Shown: piece after piece, positions 1-8,635 of the stretch
Position numbering within the stretch: position 1 is the first letter of the stretch
Layout of the letters: each line of letters starts with the position of its first letter
From: Inhella sp.
GTDB taxonomy: Bacteria; Pseudomonadota; Gammaproteobacteria; Burkholderiales; Burkholderiaceae_C
Length of the DNA: 50,849 nt
Assembly (NCBI RefSeq): GCF_027532025.1
Contig: NZ_JAPZSY010000016.1
Coordinates: 1-50,849 of the forward strand
Direction of reading: 5' to 3'
Made by a program: the position numbers and the translations under genes
The notes under the pieces: model-generated
Databases searched by the model: none
Seen by the model: only the letters and a program-made list of their open reading frames with translations
What the model was told of the DNA's origin: nothing

Positions 1-404
1 TCTGCCGCGCAGACTCCTGGGTGCTCCCCGGGCGGCGTGTTGTTGCGCACCTCGGCTTGGCTGCCCATGATGGGGTCGCCGAGCGGCAGCAGCGCTTGCT
101 TGGTGTGCTTGGCAATCAGGGCCCGCAGGGTTTTGGTGTGCGCTTCGTCGGTGTGCTCGAAGCGCGCGGGCTTGGTGAAGTCGAGCCGGCGAGCGAGGTG
201 GATCGGAGGGTGTCCACGGCGAACGACGATGTTGTTGGCGTCCGCCAGGGGGAAGAAAGACCGGTGGATCCCCGCGCCCGGGTGCGTCCGGAGCCCGGAT
301 TTGGCGGCAAAACCGGCCCGATGGCGCTCAATCGGGCCCAGCGCCCAAGGGTTTTCGTGCAGTTGTGCTCTTGCCCTGCGAGCGCATTGCGGCGAACCTG
401 CCAC
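1..404 (-). CDS. partial minus-strand gene, function unknown (3' end outside window)
   Basis: A minus-strand reading frame (codons with low coordinate divisible by 3) stays open from the left edge to beyond position 400. From about 270 down to 1 it has strong G/C third positions and protein-like composition, for example FFPLADANNIVV followed by RRGHPPIHLARRLDF and further on ALLPLGDPIMGS. The plus strand opposite shows the His/Gly/Arg-rich composition typical of an antisense shadow. No ATG lies in frame; the nearest usable start is a GTG at 404-402, and the stretch 270-404 looks less coding, so the start is uncertain. I do not recognise the family. It would be divergent from the response regulator starting at 500. 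Confidence 0.35.
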   Translation of the reverse strand, partial: MAGSPQCARRARAQLHENPWALGPIERHRAGFAAKSGLRTHPGAGIHRSFFPLADANNIVVRRGHPPIHLARRLDFTKPARFEHTDEAHTKTLRALIAKHTKQALLPLGDPIMGSQAEVRNNTPPGEHPGVCAA

Positions 405-499
405 CCGAGGCGGCGACGTGAACGGCCCAGCGCTGAGCGACCCCGTTCTCGCCCTTCCTGATGCACCACCCAAATCGATCCTGACCGGAGCCCTGTTTC

Positions 500-1018
500 A
501 TGATGCCCGTGATCCTTTGCGTCGACGACGACAAGACCGTTCTTCAGTCTTTGCGCACCCTGCTCACGAAAACGCTGGGCGTGCCCTGTCAGGTCGAGAT
601 TGCGGAAAGCGGCCAAGAGGCGCTGGAAATCCTGGACGAGTTCCGTGCCGAAGGGCGCGATGTGCATGTGGTCATCTCGGACTTCATCATGCCCAGCATG
701 CGCGGCGACGAGCTGCTGGTGCGGCTCCACGAGAAGAGCCCGCAAATGATCAAGATCATGCTCACGGGCCAGGCTGACTTCGATGGCGTGAAGCGTGTCA
801 TCAACGAAGCCAACCTCTATCGGTTTCTGGAAAAGCCGTTCAACAACGCCGACTTGGCCCTCACCGCTCGCTCGGCCGTTCAAGCCCGCGTTCGAGAGGT
901 GGCCTTGTTGGCTCGGGTGGCCGAGCTGGAGCGCAAGGTGCAGGTCATGCAGCAAGCGTTTGGCCAGGCATCGGGGCAAGAGATGGGGTCGTCGCACGGG
1001 CCAACCGCGGGTGCCTGA
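500..1018 (+). CDS. stand-alone receiver-domain response regulator
   Basis: A 172-residue protein made of one CheY-like receiver domain (about residues 3-125) plus a short helical tail. The acidic pocket D9-D10-D11 (VDDD), phospho-acceptor D61 (VVISDFIMP), switch Thr T89 (MLTG) and K112 (EKPF) are all present, so it should be phosphorylatable. The segment ISDFIMPSMRGDELL and the EKPFN loop resemble receivers of the RpfG/HD-GYP group, but no output domain follows; only a predicted coiled coil (130-155) is left. It therefore probably acts by protein-protein contact or as a phosphate sink. Two adjacent ATGs (500, 503) are possible starts. The two kinase genes that follow start 9 bases later and are the obvious phosphodonors. 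Confidence 0.9.
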   Translation: MMPVILCVDDDKTVLQSLRTLLTKTLGVPCQVEIAESGQEALEILDEFRAEGRDVHVVISDFIMPSMRGDELLVRLHEKSPQMIKIMLTGQADFDGVKRVINEANLYRFLEKPFNNADLALTARSAVQARVREVALLARVAELERKVQVMQQAFGQASGQEMGSSHGPTAGA

Positions 1019-1027
1019 GCCAACGCA

Positions 1028-4000
1028 ATGACGGCCACCATGGTTGCTGGACGGAAGGTGGAAACGTCAACAGACGCAGCCTTGCCGGTGCCGCTTTTCG
1101 CATCCAACGAGGTGGTGGCGGCCCTGGAAGCCCGAATCCACAACGCCGGCGACCATGCGGCACTGAGCGATCTGGTCGATCTGGCGTGGCAGCGCCGGCA
1201 GCGCGACCCCGACCGCGCCTGCCAGATGACCGAAGCGCTGCAAGAGCGGCTGAACCTCCAAGGGGATGGCCCAGAAAGCCAGCGCGCAAGTGCGCGTTTG
1301 GCGCTGGTGCGGGTGGACGTCATGGCACGCCGCGCCTCATGCGAAGCGGCGCTGCCGCTGTGGCAGGAGGCGCTGGCTGCATTCGAGGCGCTGCAAGACC
1401 CGATCGGGATCGGAGACGCACATTTCGTGGCCATTGGCCTTTGGCGCAACCTGGGCAACGCCGCGCTGTCCGACCAAGCCCCCTCGCTCGCCCTTTCGGC
1501 CTACCTCAAGAGCGGCGATGTCACCCGGCAATGGGCGGCACGGGCGGTGGAAATCATCGACCTGCTGTTCGCCTACCCCAAGCAAGGGCAGACCGAACTG
1601 GATGCACTGCTGCGGCAGGAGGGGCCTCGGCCCGGGATCTACGCACAAGCCTTGGTGGCGCAGTGCCGGCATTTGGTCGCCACCATGCTGGGCGGCAGCA
1701 GTGCGGAGTGCCTGCGGCTGGGGCAACAAAGCGTGGATGACGCCTTGGGCTGCGGCGCTTTGGAGACGGCGGCCACCCACGCCACTGCCTTGGCCGAGTT
1801 CTTTCGCGGGATCGGTGACACCCACCTCTCACTCGACTGGGCTCAGAAGGCCTTGCATTGGGCCGAGACCTCTCAATCGGTGCTGGCCCAGGCCATGGCC
1901 ATGGGCGAGATTGCCAACAGCCTGCTGCAACTGGGCCAGCGGGTCGAGGCCAAGGACTGGCGCGGCCGGGCCTTGAAGTTGCTCGCGGCCTTGCCGCACT
2001 CCACCATGGCGTGCGAGTTGCTCAACGACGCCGCCAGCCAAGCCGAGCTCGAAGGCGACCATGACCAAGCCCTGACCTGGTTCAGCCAAGCCGTGCAAAT
2101 GCCAGAGCGCGTGCGGCTCTTGGAGAACGTCTTCCGCAGCTGCAACGGCTTGGCGTGCGTGCACGGCCGGCTGGGGGACAAAGACCAAGCGCTCGGGTGG
2201 GCCGAAGAGGCCCTGAGCTTGGCTCAAGATCAGGGCAACCCCCGCTGGGCGCTGACGGCCATGTGCACCTTGGCTGAGTTGCCGGTGGCTGGCGGTTCGT
2301 CCGACCCTTTGGCCCGAGCCCAAGCGCTGCAAGGCTTCGATCGGGCGCACGCCTATGCGAACGAAACCGCGCAGGGCTTGCCTCCGCCGTTCTTGCAGTG
2401 GGCGGCCGGGTTGCAGGCCCAAGAGGGCCGTTTTGAGCAAGCCCATCGCTTGATGCGTTGGGCCATTCAGTCGCGCGGCCACCAACGCTCGGAAGAAAGC
2501 GCCAAACAGGCCGCGGCGCTGCGCGTGCGTCAAGAGGTGGAGAGCCTCCAGCGTGAGGCCGAGGCCCTGCGTCGGCAGCACGAGGTTGAGGCGGCGCGGA
2601 GCAGCACCTTGGCGCAGGCCTTGAGCACCCTGGAGGACATGGGGGCCATTGGCCGTGAAATCACGCGGCACCTGGACTTCGAGGCCGTATTCACGACCCT
2701 GTACGAGCACGTCCATGGCTTGATGGACGCCTACAGCTTTGACGTCTATTTCGTCAACGACGCTCGAACCACGCGAACCCTGGTGTTCGGCATGGAAGGG
2801 GGCGAGCGCTATCCGGTCATCACGCTCAGCCTCGATCCCGGACACCCAGGCCACCGCTGCATCGTCGAAAACCAAGCCGTGCTGGAAGAGTTCGAGCCCA
2901 ATTCCGGCGGCAACATCCCCGGCACCGCCGACAGCCTGAGCGTGCTGTACGGGCCCATGACGGCCGGTGATCGGCTGCTGGGCATCATGTCCATCCAGTC
3001 ACCCAGGGCGCATGCGTACGGCAAGCGGGAGGTGGCGATCTTCAAGAGCCTGTGCGCGTACGGCGCCATCGCCCTGGCCAATGCTGAAACCTACCAAGCC
3101 CTGCAGCAAGCGCAAGCCTCGATGGTGCAGCAGGAAAAGATGGCCTCGTTGGGTCAATTGGTGGCCAACGTGGCGCACGAGATCAACACCCCCATTGGCG
3201 CCATCAAGAGCAGCGGGCAGAGCATCGCCGAGTCCCTGGTCCAGGCGCTGGACGAAATGCCGGCACTGTTGCTGAGCCTGAGCCCCGACGAAATGCCAGC
3301 GGTGTTGGAGTTGCGCCATCTGCTGCGGCGCCCGGCCCCCATGCTCAGCAGCCGCGAGGAGCGCGCCTTGGTGCGCGATGTGACCAGCGTGCTCGAGGCG
3401 CACGGCGTGCCCGATGCCCGCGCCCGCGCCGCCACCTTGGTCGATTGCCGCTTCACCACGGCCGATTTGCCGGTGCTCGTGCCGCTGCTGGCCAACCCCC
3501 GCTTGGACACCATCCTGCGGGTCAGCCACAACCTGGCCCTGGCCTTCAACAACGCAGCCAACATCAACACCGCCGTGGCCACCGTCAGCCGCATCGTGTT
3601 TGCCCTCAAGACCTACGCTCGTCAAGGCCATTCTGAAGAAGCCGTGCCGATGAATCTGCGCGAGAGTCTGGAAACCGTGTTGACGCTGTACAGCAGCAAG
3701 ATCAAGCACGGCACCGAGCTGGTCTGCCAGTTCGACTGCGAGGGTCGGATTCAGGGCTTCCCTGACGAACTCAGCCAAGTCTGGACCAACCTGATCCAGA
3801 ACGCCCTGCAAGCCATGAACTTCAGCGGAACCCTGAGCGTGACCATTGCCCGGGGCGAGGGCGAACTCGGGGGGCACCACGTGGTGTCGATCTGCGACAC
3901 CGGCTGTGGCATTCCGTCCGAGATTCAAAGCCGAATCTTCGAGCCCTTTTTCACCACCAAACCGGCGGGCGAGGGCAGCGGCCTGGGGCTCGACATCGTC

Positions 4001-4108
4001 AAGAAGATCGTCGAAAAGCACCAGGGTCGAATCGGGTTGGAAAGCGTTGTGGGTGAGGGATCCACCTTCAGGGTGGTGCTGCCCGCCTTGGGCGGTCAAA
4101 CCGGTTGA
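1028..4108 (+). CDS. cytoplasmic sensor histidine kinase, helical repeats-GAF-HisKA-HATPase (copy 1)
   Basis: A 1026-residue kinase without signal peptide or membrane segments. Residues about 20-490 are Ala/Leu-rich helical hairpins of TPR type (repeated A-L-A-xx-W/L patterns such as DRACQMTEAL). Residues 490-538 form a coiled coil and 545-690 a GAF domain. The H-box is at H717 (NVAHEINTPIG), the N-box at N925 (NLIQNALQAM) and the G1 box at D957 (DTGCGIP), followed by the F and G2 boxes (EPFFTTK, GEGSGLGLDIV). About 208 residues separate H717 from N925, roughly 100 more than in a standard kinase core; the extra helical block contains SSREERALVRDV. It has no receiver domain of its own and is co-transcribed with the receiver at 500 and a close paralogue at 4116. 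The ligand is unknown; a soluble small molecule sensed by GAF is an inference. Confidence 0.9.
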   Translation: MTATMVAGRKVETSTDAALPVPLFASNEVVAALEARIHNAGDHAALSDLVDLAWQRRQRDPDRACQMTEALQERLNLQGDGPESQRASARLALVRVDVMARRASCEAALPLWQEALAAFEALQDPIGIGDAHFVAIGLWRNLGNAALSDQAPSLALSAYLKSGDVTRQWAARAVEIIDLLFAYPKQGQTELDALLRQEGPRPGIYAQALVAQCRHLVATMLGGSSAECLRLGQQSVDDALGCGALETAATHATALAEFFRGIGDTHLSLDWAQKALHWAETSQSVLAQAMAMGEIANSLLQLGQRVEAKDWRGRALKLLAALPHSTMACELLNDAASQAELEGDHDQALTWFSQAVQMPERVRLLENVFRSCNGLACVHGRLGDKDQALGWAEEALSLAQDQGNPRWALTAMCTLAELPVAGGSSDPLARAQALQGFDRAHAYANETAQGLPPPFLQWAAGLQAQEGRFEQAHRLMRWAIQSRGHQRSEESAKQAAALRVRQEVESLQREAEALRRQHEVEAARSSTLAQALSTLEDMGAIGREITRHLDFEAVFTTLYEHVHGLMDAYSFDVYFVNDARTTRTLVFGMEGGERYPVITLSLDPGHPGHRCIVENQAVLEEFEPNSGGNIPGTADSLSVLYGPMTAGDRLLGIMSIQSPRAHAYGKREVAIFKSLCAYGAIALANAETYQALQQAQASMVQQEKMASLGQLVANVAHEINTPIGAIKSSGQSIAESLVQALDEMPALLLSLSPDEMPAVLELRHLLRRPAPMLSSREERALVRDVTSVLEAHGVPDARARAATLVDCRFTTADLPVLVPLLANPRLDTILRVSHNLALAFNNAANINTAVATVSRIVFALKTYARQGHSEEAVPMNLRESLETVLTLYSSKIKHGTELVCQFDCEGRIQGFPDELSQVWTNLIQNALQAMNFSGTLSVTIARGEGELGGHHVVSICDTGCGIPSEIQSRIFEPFFTTKPAGEGSGLGLDIVKKIVEKHQGRIGLESVVGEGSTFRVVLPALGGQTG

Positions 4109-4115
4109 GTCAGCC

Positions 4116-7100
4116 ATGCAACTTTTCGCCCCCAATGCCGAGGTGACCGAGCTGGAGGTGCGCGTTCAGCAAGCGGGCACTCAGGCGGCTCTGCCCGACT
4201 TGCTCCAACTGGCTTGGCACATGCGCCAGCGCGATCCCGACCGAGCCCTGCGAATGGCCGAGGCACTTGGGGGGCGCTTGGCGGGCTGGGATGACCCCCA
4301 GCAACGGGCGAGCGCCGATGCTCGATTGCGCTTGCTGCGGGGCGAGTTGGCCAGCATGCGGGCAAGCAACGCAGACGCGACGGGGCTCATCCAAGGAGCC
4401 TTGGCCCAGTTCCATGCCTTGCAAGACCCGCTGGGTGTGGGCGATGCGCACTGGGCCATGGTCAACCTCTGGCGCGACTCCGGCGACCCGGAGCGGCTCG
4501 TGCAAAGCCTGGAGTCGGCCCTGATCGCCTACGAGCGAGGTGGCGATGAGGCGCGCATTCAGGCCGCCCAGGCGCATCTGGTGCTGGAGCTCTCCTTCCA
4601 AGACGCAAGCATGGCTCGCCAGCGGTGGGAGCAACTCTTCGGCCATGTGCAGCCCAAGTCCAAGTTGGCGGAGGCATACATCCGGCAGGCGTCTTGCACC
4701 CTGAACATCTTGCGGGGCCAGACCAAACGCGCAGCGCGCGACGGCGCTCTCAGCATCGAGGCGGCACTGGCATGCGGCCACCTGCTGTTGGCCTGCCGGT
4801 GCGCCTGGAACACCGCGGAGTGTTTCCGGGCGATGGGCGACTTGACGTCGGCCCTGGAGCTGACCGAGAACGCCGCAGGCTGGGCCAAGAAGCGGCAAGC
4901 GGCCTACGAACAGGCCTTGGTCTTGAACGAAATGTCGTTGGCCCTGACCGACCTGGGGCGGCTGGACGAAGCCTGGGCCAAGCAGCGCGAGAGCCTGGCG
5001 TTGATAGAGCCCCTCAAGGACTCCATCCACTACTGCACCGCGCTGGTGACCTCCGGGCAGTTGGCCTTGCGCCAGGGCCGCACCGAGGAAGCGATCGCCT
5101 ACTTTGAAGGGGTTGAAGGGCGGATTCAGGCGCATCAACTGGCGCAGTACGTCATGGAATGCCACAAAGGCTTGGCTCGCGCCCACTTGCAGGCGGGTCG
5201 GTGGGCGCTGGCCCATGCCAAGCTCCAGGCTGGGCTGTCGGTGGCCGTGAGCACCGGCAACCCCGAGTGGCAGTTGCAGATGTTTTGTGCGTTGGCCGAA
5301 CTGCCCGACGAGGGGTGGCAGGTCAGCGACCCCAGCGAGCCATTTCTCGGCCGCTTGCATTGCATCGAGGCGGCCTTGGCCATGGCCCAGGTCCTCCCGG
5401 ACGTCAACTTGCCGCAAGCCTTTTTGGAGTTCGCCGCAGACGCCTATGCCGAAATCGGGCATCACCAGAAGGCCTACGAACTCATCGTCCAGGCGGCTCA
5501 AGCGGCTGAACGCATCCACGCCCAAGGCGCCAGCGACCGCGCAGCCGCCTTGCGATTGCGCGAGGAAACCGATGCCTTGCATGCTCAGGCCCAGCAGCTC
5601 AGATTGCAGCGCGAAACGGAAGTGCAGCGCAGCAAGACCCTGTCAGAGGCTCTGATCACGCTGGAGAACATGGGCTCCATCGGGCGGGAAATCACCCGCA
5701 ACCTGGACACCGAGGCGGTCTTCACCACCCTGCACCGCCATGTGCAGGGGCTGATGGACGCGTTCAGCTACGCGGTGTTCTTCGTCGATGACAGCCTCAC
5801 CACCCGCACCTTGGTGTTCGGGATCGAAGATGGACAACGAATCCCCACCATGACCACGCCGCTGCGGCCGGGGCACGCCAGCCACCGCTGCATCGTCGAA
5901 AACCAAGTCGTGGTCCAAAACCCGAAGCCCGACGAGGTGAGCAGTCTGCCGGGCACGCAGCCCACCCTCAGCATCCTGTACGCCCCGCTCACCGTCGCGG
6001 GGCGCCTGCTGGGCATCATGTCGATCCAGTCCCAGCGCTCGCACGCCTATGGCGATCGTGAGGTGGCCATCTTCAAGAGCCTGTGCGCCTACGGCGCCAT
6101 TGCCTTGGCCAACGCTGAAGCCTATCAAGCGCTGCAGCAGGCCCAGGTCACCATGGTGCTGCAGGAAAAAATGGCATCTCTGGGTCAACTCGTGGCCAAT
6201 GTGGCCCACGAGATCAACACCCCGATCGGGGCCATCAAGAGCAGCGGGCAGAGCATTGCCGAGTCACTGGTTCAAGCCCTGTACGAGTTGCCCGAGTTGA
6301 TGCGCAGCCTCACCCCGGATGAAACGCCCGCCGTCTTGGCGCTGCTGCACCTGCTGCAGCGCCCAGTCACCATGCTCAGCAGCCGTGAAGAGCGAGCCCT
6401 GGTGCGCGATGTGGCCAACGCGCTCGAAGCCCAGGGCATGCCCGACGCCCGCGCCCACGCGGCCACTTTGGTGGAGTGCCGCGTCACGACCGCCGATGTG
6501 CCCGCCCTGGTCCCTCTGCTGTCCAGCCCCCGGCTGAACGACATCCTGCGCGTGGTCTACAACTTGGCCCTGGCGGTCAGCAATGCGGCCAACATCAACA
6601 CCGCTGTGGCCACCGTCAGTCGCATCGTCTTTGCCTTGAAGACCTACGCCCGTCAAGGTCGCGCGGAAGAAGCCGTCCCGATGAGCCTGCGCGAGAGCCT
6701 TGCGACGGTACTCACCCTCTACAACAGCAAGATCAAGCACGGCACCGAGTTGGTCTGTCAGTTCGACAGCGAGGGTCGGATTGATGGCTACCCCGACGAA
6801 CTCAGCCAAGTGTGGACCAACCTCATCCAAAACGCGCTTCAGGCCATGAAGTTCAGCGGCACCCTGACCGTGTCGATCGCCGCGGGCGAGGGCGAGACGG
6901 CGAGCCATGAGATCGTGTCCATCGCCGACACCGGCTGCGGCATCCCGGCCGACATCCAAAGCCGCATCTTCGAACCCTTCTTCACGACCAAGCCGGTGGG
7001 CGAGGGCAGTGGCCTGGGGCTCGACATCGTCAAAAAGATCGTCGAGAAGCACCGGGGCCGCATCTGGCTGGAGAGCGCTGTTGGGGTCGGCACCACCTTC

Positions 7101-7130
7101 CGCGTCGCTTTGCCGGCCGGCAAGGATTGA
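4116..7130 (+). CDS. cytoplasmic sensor histidine kinase, helical repeats-GAF-HisKA-HATPase (copy 2)
   Basis: A 1004-residue paralogue of the preceding kinase with the same order: helical repeats (about 10-470), coiled coil (470-515), GAF (520-670), H-box at H698 (NVAHEINTPIG), N-box N906 and G1 D938 (DTGCGIP). The H-to-N spacing is again 208 residues, so the inserted helical block is conserved. The kinase and GAF parts are nearly collinear with copy 1, while the N-terminal repeat region has diverged strongly. This suggests an old tandem duplication with separate sensory input rather than a recent or assembly duplication. The start is ATG 4116, 7 bases after the stop of copy 1; an upstream in-frame extension would overlap the first kinase and reads as its shadow. 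A strong terminator follows at 7157. Confidence 0.9.
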   Translation: MQLFAPNAEVTELEVRVQQAGTQAALPDLLQLAWHMRQRDPDRALRMAEALGGRLAGWDDPQQRASADARLRLLRGELASMRASNADATGLIQGALAQFHALQDPLGVGDAHWAMVNLWRDSGDPERLVQSLESALIAYERGGDEARIQAAQAHLVLELSFQDASMARQRWEQLFGHVQPKSKLAEAYIRQASCTLNILRGQTKRAARDGALSIEAALACGHLLLACRCAWNTAECFRAMGDLTSALELTENAAGWAKKRQAAYEQALVLNEMSLALTDLGRLDEAWAKQRESLALIEPLKDSIHYCTALVTSGQLALRQGRTEEAIAYFEGVEGRIQAHQLAQYVMECHKGLARAHLQAGRWALAHAKLQAGLSVAVSTGNPEWQLQMFCALAELPDEGWQVSDPSEPFLGRLHCIEAALAMAQVLPDVNLPQAFLEFAADAYAEIGHHQKAYELIVQAAQAAERIHAQGASDRAAALRLREETDALHAQAQQLRLQRETEVQRSKTLSEALITLENMGSIGREITRNLDTEAVFTTLHRHVQGLMDAFSYAVFFVDDSLTTRTLVFGIEDGQRIPTMTTPLRPGHASHRCIVENQVVVQNPKPDEVSSLPGTQPTLSILYAPLTVAGRLLGIMSIQSQRSHAYGDREVAIFKSLCAYGAIALANAEAYQALQQAQVTMVLQEKMASLGQLVANVAHEINTPIGAIKSSGQSIAESLVQALYELPELMRSLTPDETPAVLALLHLLQRPVTMLSSREERALVRDVANALEAQGMPDARAHAATLVECRVTTADVPALVPLLSSPRLNDILRVVYNLALAVSNAANINTAVATVSRIVFALKTYARQGRAEEAVPMSLRESLATVLTLYNSKIKHGTELVCQFDSEGRIDGYPDELSQVWTNLIQNALQAMKFSGTLTVSIAAGEGETASHEIVSIADTGCGIPADIQSRIFEPFFTTKPVGEGSGLGLDIVKKIVEKHRGRIWLESAVGVGTTFRVALPAGKD

Positions 7131-7156
7131 GGGGCGCGACAGGGGCTGGAAACGGC

Positions 7157-7180
7157 AAACGGGCCGTGAGGCCCGTTTTT
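7157..7180 (+). terminator. intrinsic terminator of the kinase operon
   Basis: A 9-bp perfect stem (AAACGGGCC / GGCCCGTTT) with a GTGA loop and five T residues at its 3' end, 26 bases after the second kinase stop. In the minus direction the T tract is only three bases, so it mainly stops plus-strand transcription before the convergent tRNA gene. Confidence 0.85.
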
Positions 7181-7190
7181 GCGTTGGTCT

Positions 7191-7281
7191 TGGCGGAGAG
7201 AGCGGGATTCGAACCCGCGGTGGGCTGTTAACCCACACACGCTTTCCAGGCGTGCGACTTAAACCACTCATCCATCTCTCC
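7191..7281 (-). tRNA. tRNA-Ser (anticodon GGA)
   Basis: Read on the minus strand, 7281 to 7191 folds as a class II tRNA. There is a 7-bp acceptor stem GGAGAGA/TCTCTCC, a D arm, and an anticodon stem CACGC/GCGTG with loop CTGGAAA, giving anticodon GGA. A long variable arm with a TGGG/CCCA stem follows, then a T arm GCGGG-TTCGAAT-CCCGC, discriminator G and an encoded CCA (7193-7191). The long variable arm and anticodon identify serine (UCC/UCU codons). A TAGAAT hexamer just upstream suggests its own promoter. Confidence 0.96.
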
Positions 7282-7291
7282 GAAGCCCGCG

Positions 7292-7297
7292 ATTCTA
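7292..7297 (-). promoter_or_regulatory. candidate -10 element of tRNA-Ser
   Basis: On the minus strand the context GGGT-TAGAAT-CG lies 10 bases before the tRNA 5' end, the right distance for a -10 box (TATAAT, 5 of 6 matches). No convincing -35 is visible 16-18 bases further upstream. The same TAGAATCG motif precedes rimP. Confidence 0.45.
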
Positions 7298-7302
7298 ACC
7301 CG

Positions 7303-7701
7303 TCAGGCGTCGCTGGCCTCGGGATGCGGCCACGCGTGCTCACGGAGCCACTCGAGCGGCACGACATCCAGGGTTCGCTCGTGCGTGCATTCCAGCACCA
7401 CCGGCGGCGCGTAGCCGTTCTCGTACGCTTCACGCCAGCGGCGCACGCAGACGCACCAACGATCGCCTGGCTTGAGACCGGGAAAACGCAGTGCCGGGCG
7501 AGGGGTGATGAGGTCGTTGCCGCGCTCCAACTGGTGGTTCAAGAAGGCCGGGGTCATGCGGGCGCACACCGTGTGACTGCCCAAATCGTGGGTGTCGGTG
7601 TGGCAGCAGCCGTCGCGGCGCCAGCCGGTGAGGGGGTCGAAGGAGCAGGGCTGCAGCGGGCCGCCCAGCACGTTTCGAACGACTGACATCTTCAGGCTCA
7701 C
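7303..7701 (-). CDS. DUF2237 family protein
   Basis: A 132-residue soluble protein recognisable as DUF2237 from its nearly full-length signature: NVLGGPLQPCSFDPLTGW near the N-terminus, GSHTVCARMT, FPGLKPGDRWCVC and APPVVLE. These segments carry conserved Cys residues (in QPCSF, GCCHTD, TVCAR and WCVC) that could bind a metal; that role is inference, as the family has no established function that I know. The start is either GTG 7701, which overlaps the stop of the stomatin gene (GTGA), or ATG 7689, where homology begins (MSVVRNVLGG). Third gene of a minus-strand run nfeD-qmcA-DUF2237, just upstream of tRNA-Ser. Confidence 0.88.
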   Translation of the reverse strand: MSLKMSVVRNVLGGPLQPCSFDPLTGWRRDGCCHTDTHDLGSHTVCARMTPAFLNHQLERGNDLITPRPALRFPGLKPGDRWCVCVRRWREAYENGYAPPVVLECTHERTLDVVPLEWLREHAWPHPEASDA

Positions 7702-8606
7702 GCTTTGTGGCCCTTCATCAGCGCCATGGCGGTGCCGATCAGGCCGCTGACCTCTGTCATGTTGCCCGGCACGATCATCGTGTTGTTCTTCTGAGCCAGC
7801 TGGGCATAGGCGTCCACCGCCTTTTCGGCCACCTTGAGCTGAACGGCTTGGTCGCCGCCGGGCTGCTGAATGGCGTGGGCAATCTTCTGGATGGCGTCGG
7901 CGGTCGCATCGGCCACGGCCGTGATGGCGGCGGCTTCGCCCAGGGCCTTGTTGATTTCGGCTTGCTTCTCGCCTTCAGAGCGGGCAATGGCGGCCTCGCG
8001 CTCGCCCGTGGCGATGTTGATCTGCTCCTGCCGACGACCTTCAGAGGCGGCGATCAACGCGCGCTTTTCCCGCTCGGCCGTGATCTGGGCCTGCATGGCG
8101 CGCAGGATCTCGGCGGGCGGCGTCAGGTCCTTGATCTCGTATCGGAGGACCTTCACGCCCCAGTTGGATGCGGCTTCGTCCAACGCTTGCACCACAGCGG
8201 CGTTGATGGCGTCACGCTCTTCGAAGGTCTTGTCCAACTCCATGCGACCGATGACCGAGCGCAGCGTGGTTTGGGCCAACTGCGTGATGGCGACGATGTA
8301 GTTGCTGGACCCATAGCTTGCGCGCATGGGATCGGTCACCTGGAAGTACAGGATGCCGTCGACGGTGAGCTGCGTGTTGTCCTTGGTGATGCAAACCTGG
8401 CTGGGGACATCCAACGGAATCTCCTTCAGCGAATGCTTGTAGGCCAAGCGGTCGATGAAGGGCACCAGCAGGTGCAGGCCGGGCGTCATCGTCCGGTCGA
8501 ACTTGCCCAAGCGTTCCACGACGAAGGCGTTTTGCTGCGGCACGATGCGGATGGCGCGGCTGATGAAGATGATGGCCACGATGGCCAGGACGAGTGCGAT
8601 TTCCAT
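7698..8606 (-). CDS. qmcA: SPFH/stomatin-like membrane protease subunit (QmcA/paraslipin)
   Basis: A 302-residue SPFH-domain protein. One N-terminal membrane anchor (residues 3-20) is followed by the SPFH/band 7 domain starting at IRIVPQQNAFVVERLGKFDRT, with the family segments DVPSQVCITKDN and RSVIGRMELDKTFEERDAIN, then a long Ala/Glu-rich coiled coil (about 175-245). Length and motifs match E. coli QmcA (about 305 residues). Start ATG 8606 was chosen because homology begins at MEIALVLAIV; an upstream in-frame extension would run into nfeD. Stomatin and NfeD proteins are encoded side by side in many bacteria (E. coli ybbK/ybbJ) and are thought to organise membrane microdomains or protease complexes. 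Stop overlaps the next gene. Confidence 0.92.
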   Translation of the reverse strand: MEIALVLAIVAIIFISRAIRIVPQQNAFVVERLGKFDRTMTPGLHLLVPFIDRLAYKHSLKEIPLDVPSQVCITKDNTQLTVDGILYFQVTDPMRASYGSSNYIVAITQLAQTTLRSVIGRMELDKTFEERDAINAAVVQALDEAASNWGVKVLRYEIKDLTPPAEILRAMQAQITAEREKRALIAASEGRRQEQINIATGEREAAIARSEGEKQAEINKALGEAAAITAVADATADAIQKIAHAIQQPGGDQAVQLKVAEKAVDAYAQLAQKNNTMIVPGNMTEVSGLIGTAMALMKGHKA

Positions 8607-8635
8607 GATGGACCTGCGGTGCGGAGGTTGAGGGG

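Noticed and set aside
1028-7130. Possible assembly duplication or recent copy of the kinase gene
   Set aside because: The two copies differ at many synonymous and non-synonymous positions and their N-terminal halves are strongly diverged, so they are genuine paralogues.
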